Part shown: positions 34,526 through 37,789 of the stretch, piece after piece
Numbering within the stretch: position 1 is the first letter of the stretch
How the letters are laid out: each line of letters opens with the position of its first letter
NCBI GenBank assembly: GCA_027451445.1
Contig: DAIDJG010000562.1
Span: 1 to 37,789 of the forward strand
Source of the DNA: Singulisphaera sp.
GTDB taxonomy: Bacteria; Planctomycetota; Planctomycetia; Isosphaerales; Isosphaeraceae
DNA: 37,789 nt
Direction: 5' to 3'
Position numbers and translations under genes: made by a program
The notes under the pieces: model-generated
What the model was told of the DNA's origin: nothing
The model's input: only the letters and a program-made list of their open reading frames with translations
The model's database searches: none

Positions 34526-35950
34526 TCATCGCGCTCCCTGAGATCCAAGCAAAGCCTCACGAATCGCGCGTTTCATTCGTGCTTCCGACCCTGGGGCAAC
34601 CCAGCACCAGTCGCTGAGATTGGTGTCGTGCTCCTCAAAATGTTTGTCGGTCGGGATGTAACCCGTCGCGCTCTCACCGTACCCCATCGTCAAGACGAAT
34701 TTCTCGGGCCGAACCTGCTGGGCGGCCAGTTGATACTCCACGTACGACTCTCCGGGAAGGAGGAGAATCTGAGCGTTGCCGAGGTCGAGCACGGGAACGT
34801 CGATCGGCGAGCCCGCGGCAACCCGCCGGTGCCAGCTCAAGCCGAGCGCAGCGAGGCACTGGCCAAACGGTTTCGGATCTGTGGTCAGGCGTTTTTGAAG
34901 ATCCTCGACAGAGTATCCGTCAGTCGTTCGCGGCTCCAGTCGGAGCGGGATGGTTCGATAGTCAATGTCACTCAACGGGGTGCGAACTGTTGCCTTCCAC
35001 GCCGCAGCCATCGCCGTGTAGATGCGGTCGGCAAGAACTTGGCGGTTTGCGGAATCGCCGTCGTTGTACTTGCCGGCAGTTACGTTGCCGCTGCAGCCAG
35101 AGGTGTAAATCTGAAAGACTCCCGGCTCATCCTCCTGGCGACGCCGTCGCGCCTGGCCAATGAAGTCGGCCGAGACACCTCCTCGGCCGTAGTAGCTCAT
35201 CGGGTGCGTCGCGTAGCAACTGAGCGCGAGCACCGGCCGGTCTTCATACCAGAAGCTGAGTGTTTTGAGCCAGGGGTCGATCACACCCTCCGGCTGGTCG
35301 CGGATGGCAGGATCTCGGGTAGCGCTCATGCGGTTGAACGCAGGCTTACCGTCCGGCGCCACATAACGTCGGTTCGACGCGACTTTATCGACCTTGGCCT
35401 GACCAACACCGTAGTGGGTAATGGGACCAGCCTGCCCCAGCGATGACCGCACTGCCTTGGCGACGTTTTGGACAGCTCGCTCGTGGAACGCAAGGTCGCA
35501 GACACTTCCCGAGGCGCGGTGCTCGTCCAGAATGCGCTGCGCTGTAAGATCCGCGATCGGCGTGTCATGCTGATGGAGGCTTGTGACGATGACACGCGCT
35601 GGGTCGGTCCCCGCCGCTTCGGCGAGAACGTTTCTCCAACGTTCGTAAGCGTCATTGCGGATCTCGCACCAATCGATCGCCGCAAGTACGATGGGCTTGC
35701 CGGCTCCGAGCAGCACGAACCCGCGGGCGAACAGAGGATCGACGATCTTCTGCGCCGGTGCGATCCCTCCCCCCATCAGAGCATGTCCCAACGGCGGACT
35801 GACTTCAGCCGAGAAGGTCGTCAGTCGGTAGGAGCGGTCAAGCGGAGCACCCCAAGCGTTCCGTGCACCCAAGAAGGTGGCGATTGCGCCCAGGAATTGA
35901 CGGCGGTCCACGGCCTGAGTCCGTTCTCGACTTGCTGTGATGTCAGTCAT
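34526..35950 (-). CDS. Tat-exported neutral ceramidase-like protein
   Basis: A 474-aa exported protein resembling the N-terminal catalytic domain of neutral/alkaline ceramidases, amide hydrolases of sphingolipid-type substrates. ATG 35950 is preferred to a GTG at 35971. A Tat-type signal (DRRQFLGA, residues 15-22) leads. Family-like segments are 'FSAEVSPPLGHALMG', 'VIVTSLHQHDTP', 'SGCSGNVTAGKYND' and 'ILLLPGESYVEYQLAAQ'. The protein ends before the C-terminal beta domain of full ceramidases. Many planctomycete proteins of this kind have unknown substrates, so the name marks the fold rather than the reaction. It lies alone between the ATPase unit and the porin gene. Confidence 0.7.
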   Translation of the reverse strand: MTDITASRERTQAVDRRQFLGAIATFLGARNAWGAPLDRSYRLTTFSAEVSPPLGHALMGGGIAPAQKIVDPLFARGFVLLGAGKPIVLAAIDWCEIRNDAYERWRNVLAEAAGTDPARVIVTSLHQHDTPIADLTAQRILDEHRASGSVCDLAFHERAVQNVAKAVRSSLGQAGPITHYGVGQAKVDKVASNRRYVAPDGKPAFNRMSATRDPAIRDQPEGVIDPWLKTLSFWYEDRPVLALSCYATHPMSYYGRGGVSADFIGQARRRRQEDEPGVFQIYTSGCSGNVTAGKYNDGDSANRQVLADRIYTAMAAAWKATVRTPLSDIDYRTIPLRLEPRTTDGYSVEDLQKRLTTDPKPFGQCLAALGLSWHRRVAAGSPIDVPVLDLGNAQILLLPGESYVEYQLAAQQVRPEKFVLTMGYGESATGYIPTDKHFEEHDTNLSDWCWVAPGSEARMKRAIREALLGSQGAR

Positions 35951-36415
35951 GGTCAGCTTTTCCCTCGGCACGAACGAGCGGCCCGATCATGGTCTCCAAT
36001 GCATCATGCGACAGATGGTAACACGAAATACGCGGCGGTCCGAGGAGCGCGCACGTCTGACACGAGGATACCGATCCGCTCGCCTGCTCGCAGCTTGGTC
36101 CCTCCTCGCTCTCGGATTGAAAAGACGACACTCCTCGCTCGTCACCACCACGGCCTTGCGGACGAGTGGCCTGGGTGGCCGGGGCAAAGCCCGCGCAGCG
36201 GGCGTGCCGCGGAGACGCGAACCTCCGGGGCACGCTCGCCCTGCGGGCTGACTTTTCCCCGGCCACCCCGGGTCCCAAACCATCGACCCGAGGTGGTGTT
36301 CGGCGAGAAGTCTCGCAAATCCTCTGAGATTATGGGCTTGCGAGTATCCCGTTCAAACGCACTCCAGCCGCCTGATTGGATTTCGCGAGTCATCCGCCTG
36401 TGCTTCGGTCACCAC
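35951..36415. other. Gene-free stretch with large palindrome
   Basis: About 465 bp between the porin and the ceramidase-like gene. The only clear structure is the GC-rich imperfect palindrome at 36171-36272, listed separately. Open frames crossing the region on either strand are shadows of the neighbouring genes or lack any start signal. No RNA gene was recognised. Confidence 0.5.
36171..36272. repeat. Large GC-rich nested palindrome, REP-like
   Basis: Left arm 36171-36214 and right arm 36222-36272 are complementary over most of their length with small gaps: GGTGGCCGGGG pairs perfectly, as do GCGTGCC and CGGAG, around a loop of about 7 nt. Each arm also holds its own small hairpin (GCCCGC-gca-GCGGGC on the left, GCCC-tgc-GGGC on the right), so it could extrude as a cross. 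It starts about 143 nt downstream of the porin stop. The form is that of a dispersed intergenic repeat, and it may also end transcription. Confidence 0.7.
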
Positions 36416-37789
36416 TCAGAAGAAGAGCTGCAATCGAAGCAGGAAGAGGTCGCTCGTAAGCTGACGCTTGCCCGGCGCGTAAAAGACGGGCTGATTGAAT
36501 TCCGCGTGGTTCCACGCCAAGGAGACCTTCCAGTACTGAGTCAAGTACCAGTTAACTCCAGTCCAGGTTTGGTATGCCCGATTCGCCCAGAGGTTCCTAT
36601 CCGACAACCCCCCGGTAAAAACTTGGTCGCCGATATCAAGATACTCATATCGAAAGAACGGTTCGATCGCACCGGTACCAAAGCGACCCTTGCTGATGTC
36701 GAATGGGTTGCGCGGTTTGACGATCCCGATACTGCTCCTGGTCTCACCGGTCACCAGATAGCTCGTCTGCAGGTAGAAGCTCTCAACCGGGACTCGGACG
36801 CGATTCTGCAAGGAGCTCGTCTGGGCAAAGTCCTGGGTACCGCTTCCCCACTCGCCGATGAACTCCCACTGCCTGTAGAACCACGCCACATGAAGGTCCC
36901 AGAACGCCTCGAAGCCAGATTCGCGCACGTTGTTATTGAGTCCCAGGAATGGCACACCGGCCACGGTGTTGGCTGTGGTGGGGACGACGGTGCGGTAGGT
37001 CTGCGGGATCGGTAGCTGTTGGCTCTCACCGGCGTAGAGCGAGCCTCCGAGGTTGAAATTCTCGAGGAACGTCTCCTCCTCGTCTCCAAACGGGCGATAG
37101 TTGAAGAACGCGGTCACCTTCTTTGAGTTTTGAAGGTCCACGAAGCTATTACGGACGCCGTTGAAAATCCCTGCAGCGTAGTCGAATTTATTGTCGAAAA
37201 GCCGGCCGTAAGCCATGGCTCCGAGGTCGCGGTTCTCTGCGAAGTTATTGAAAAAGATCGAGCGTTCCGGAACGACCAGGCCTTGAACGGGCTCGACCAG
37301 GAACTCATACGTGAACGGTGTTTTGAACCGGCCGAAGCGCACGCGGAACTTGGAGCTGTATTCGAGGTCGAGGAAGACGTCGAGTACGGAGAAGGTGTCA
37401 AAACCGTTGGAGAACGACACGAAGTATCCGAACGGCTTGCCGACACGACCGCTGAACATATACCACTGACGGGGGATGTCGAACGTGTCATGTACGTTCG
37501 TCTGTCCCCCCTGCTGGTAGCCCCGATACTCGAGTTGGGTCAGGTTGTGAAACTGCATGATGTACTCGTCGTTGTCCGAGCGGAGCTCGAACCCCGGGCC
37601 GAAGCGGAAATTGCCCTTCAGACTTTCGAGAGTGGACGGTGAGTCGAACCGATTGATCGGAGGTGGATTGGGGGGAAGCGACTGTCCGGGCGCCCCAACG
37701 CCTCCAATTCGCGAAGGCGCGACGGCGGTTGCCGGGTTAGGGATATTCGATGGGGCGGTTGCACCCGGTGCGATGTTCGGAAGCACACC
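36416..37789 (-). CDS. OprO/OprP-type phosphate-selective porin (5' partial)
   Basis: Outer-membrane beta-barrel porin, probably for anions such as phosphate. The reading frame is still open at the last base of the window (Gly then Val codons at 37789-37784), so the N-terminus with the signal peptide is missing. The visible 458 residues begin with a Pro-rich linker, then 'GNFRFGPGFELRSDNDEY', 'VRFGRFKTPFTYEF' and 'GLVVPERSIFFNNFAENRDLGAM' in part, hallmarks of the OprO/P family, and alternating strands to the end. The last residue is Phe, as needed for barrel insertion. Selectivity for phosphate is by family only; no pho-type regulatory site can be seen here. Confidence 0.85.
   Translation of the reverse strand, partial: GVLPNIAPGATAPSNIPNPATAVAPSRIGGVGAPGQSLPPNPPPINRFDSPSTLESLKGNFRFGPGFELRSDNDEYIMQFHNLTQLEYRGYQQGGQTNVHDTFDIPRQWYMFSGRVGKPFGYFVSFSNGFDTFSVLDVFLDLEYSSKFRVRFGRFKTPFTYEFLVEPVQGLVVPERSIFFNNFAENRDLGAMAYGRLFDNKFDYAAGIFNGVRNSFVDLQNSKKVTAFFNYRPFGDEEETFLENFNLGGSLYAGESQQLPIPQTYRTVVPTTANTVAGVPFLGLNNNVRESGFEAFWDLHVAWFYRQWEFIGEWGSGTQDFAQTSSLQNRVRVPVESFYLQTSYLVTGETRSSIGIVKPRNPFDISKGRFGTGAIEPFFRYEYLDIGDQVFTGGLSDRNLWANRAYQTWTGVNWYLTQYWKVSLAWNHAEFNQPVFYAPGKRQLTSDLFLLRLQLFF

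Noticed and set aside
35468-37015. 515-codon plus-strand frame crossing two genes
   Set aside because: It spans antisense of the ceramidase-like and porin genes and the empty gap with the palindrome; no coherent protein features.

Overview
The window looks like a chromosomal segment of a planctomycete, most likely a GC-rich member of the Isosphaeraceae or Gemmataceae type (family level is inference). The reasons are the gene content: a DUF1552 protein paired with a giant DUF1587/1592/1588/1585 cytochrome-type protein, a DUF1559 prepilin-like protein with an H-x-G/DG tail, two Ser/Thr kinases, many Tat- or Sec-exported hydrolases, a Gly/Tyr-rich secreted protein and an OprO/P-type porin. No tRNA, rRNA, CRISPR array, insertion sequence or phage module was seen.

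Layout. 1-1952: end of a MacB/FtsX-type ABC permease and its ATPase (+). 1949-7447: exported DUF1552 and DUF1592-type proteins (-), a two-gene unit. 7612-10433: a membrane-anchored Ser/Thr kinase and a YiiX-like cysteine hydrolase (+). 10776-13835: a 1019-residue PAS-PAS-GAF-HD-GYP-REC-GGDEF c-di-GMP protein (+). 13836-14183: a gene-free stretch with a 30-nt-armed inverted repeat. 14184-15908: a secreted protein with two cyclase domains (+). 16175-16534: STAS anti-sigma antagonist (+). 16662-17906: Tat-exported aldo/keto reductase (-) with an intrinsic terminator. 18136-21491: a TPR Ser/Thr kinase whose stop overlaps the start of a DUF1559 pseudopilin (+). 21564-23585: exported galactose mutarotase and creatininase-family protein (-). 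23884-29319: Gly/Tyr-rich secreted protein, subtilase-like protein, gamma-glutamyltransferase and exported nitrilase (+). 29339-34280: a three-gene unit (-) with a 223-aa helical protein, a 79-aa WXG100-like protein and a 1321-aa three-module FtsK/SpoIIIE ATPase. 34526-35950: ceramidase-like exported protein (-). 36416-37789: porin (-), cut by the window edge.

The most unusual unit is 29339-34280. Its ATPase has two membrane segments flanked by long coiled coils, followed by three FtsK-like modules in tandem, of which only the middle one has intact Walker motifs. This is the layout of the type VII secretion motor EssC/EccC. The two small helical proteins encoded upstream, one a helix-turn-helix hairpin with a W-x-D turn, sit where WXG100 substrates would be expected. 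I propose a divergent type VII-like export system; this is inference from architecture and needs structural and homology searches. Most other genes are typical of planctomycete envelope and extracellular metabolism, and no single pathway ties the window together.
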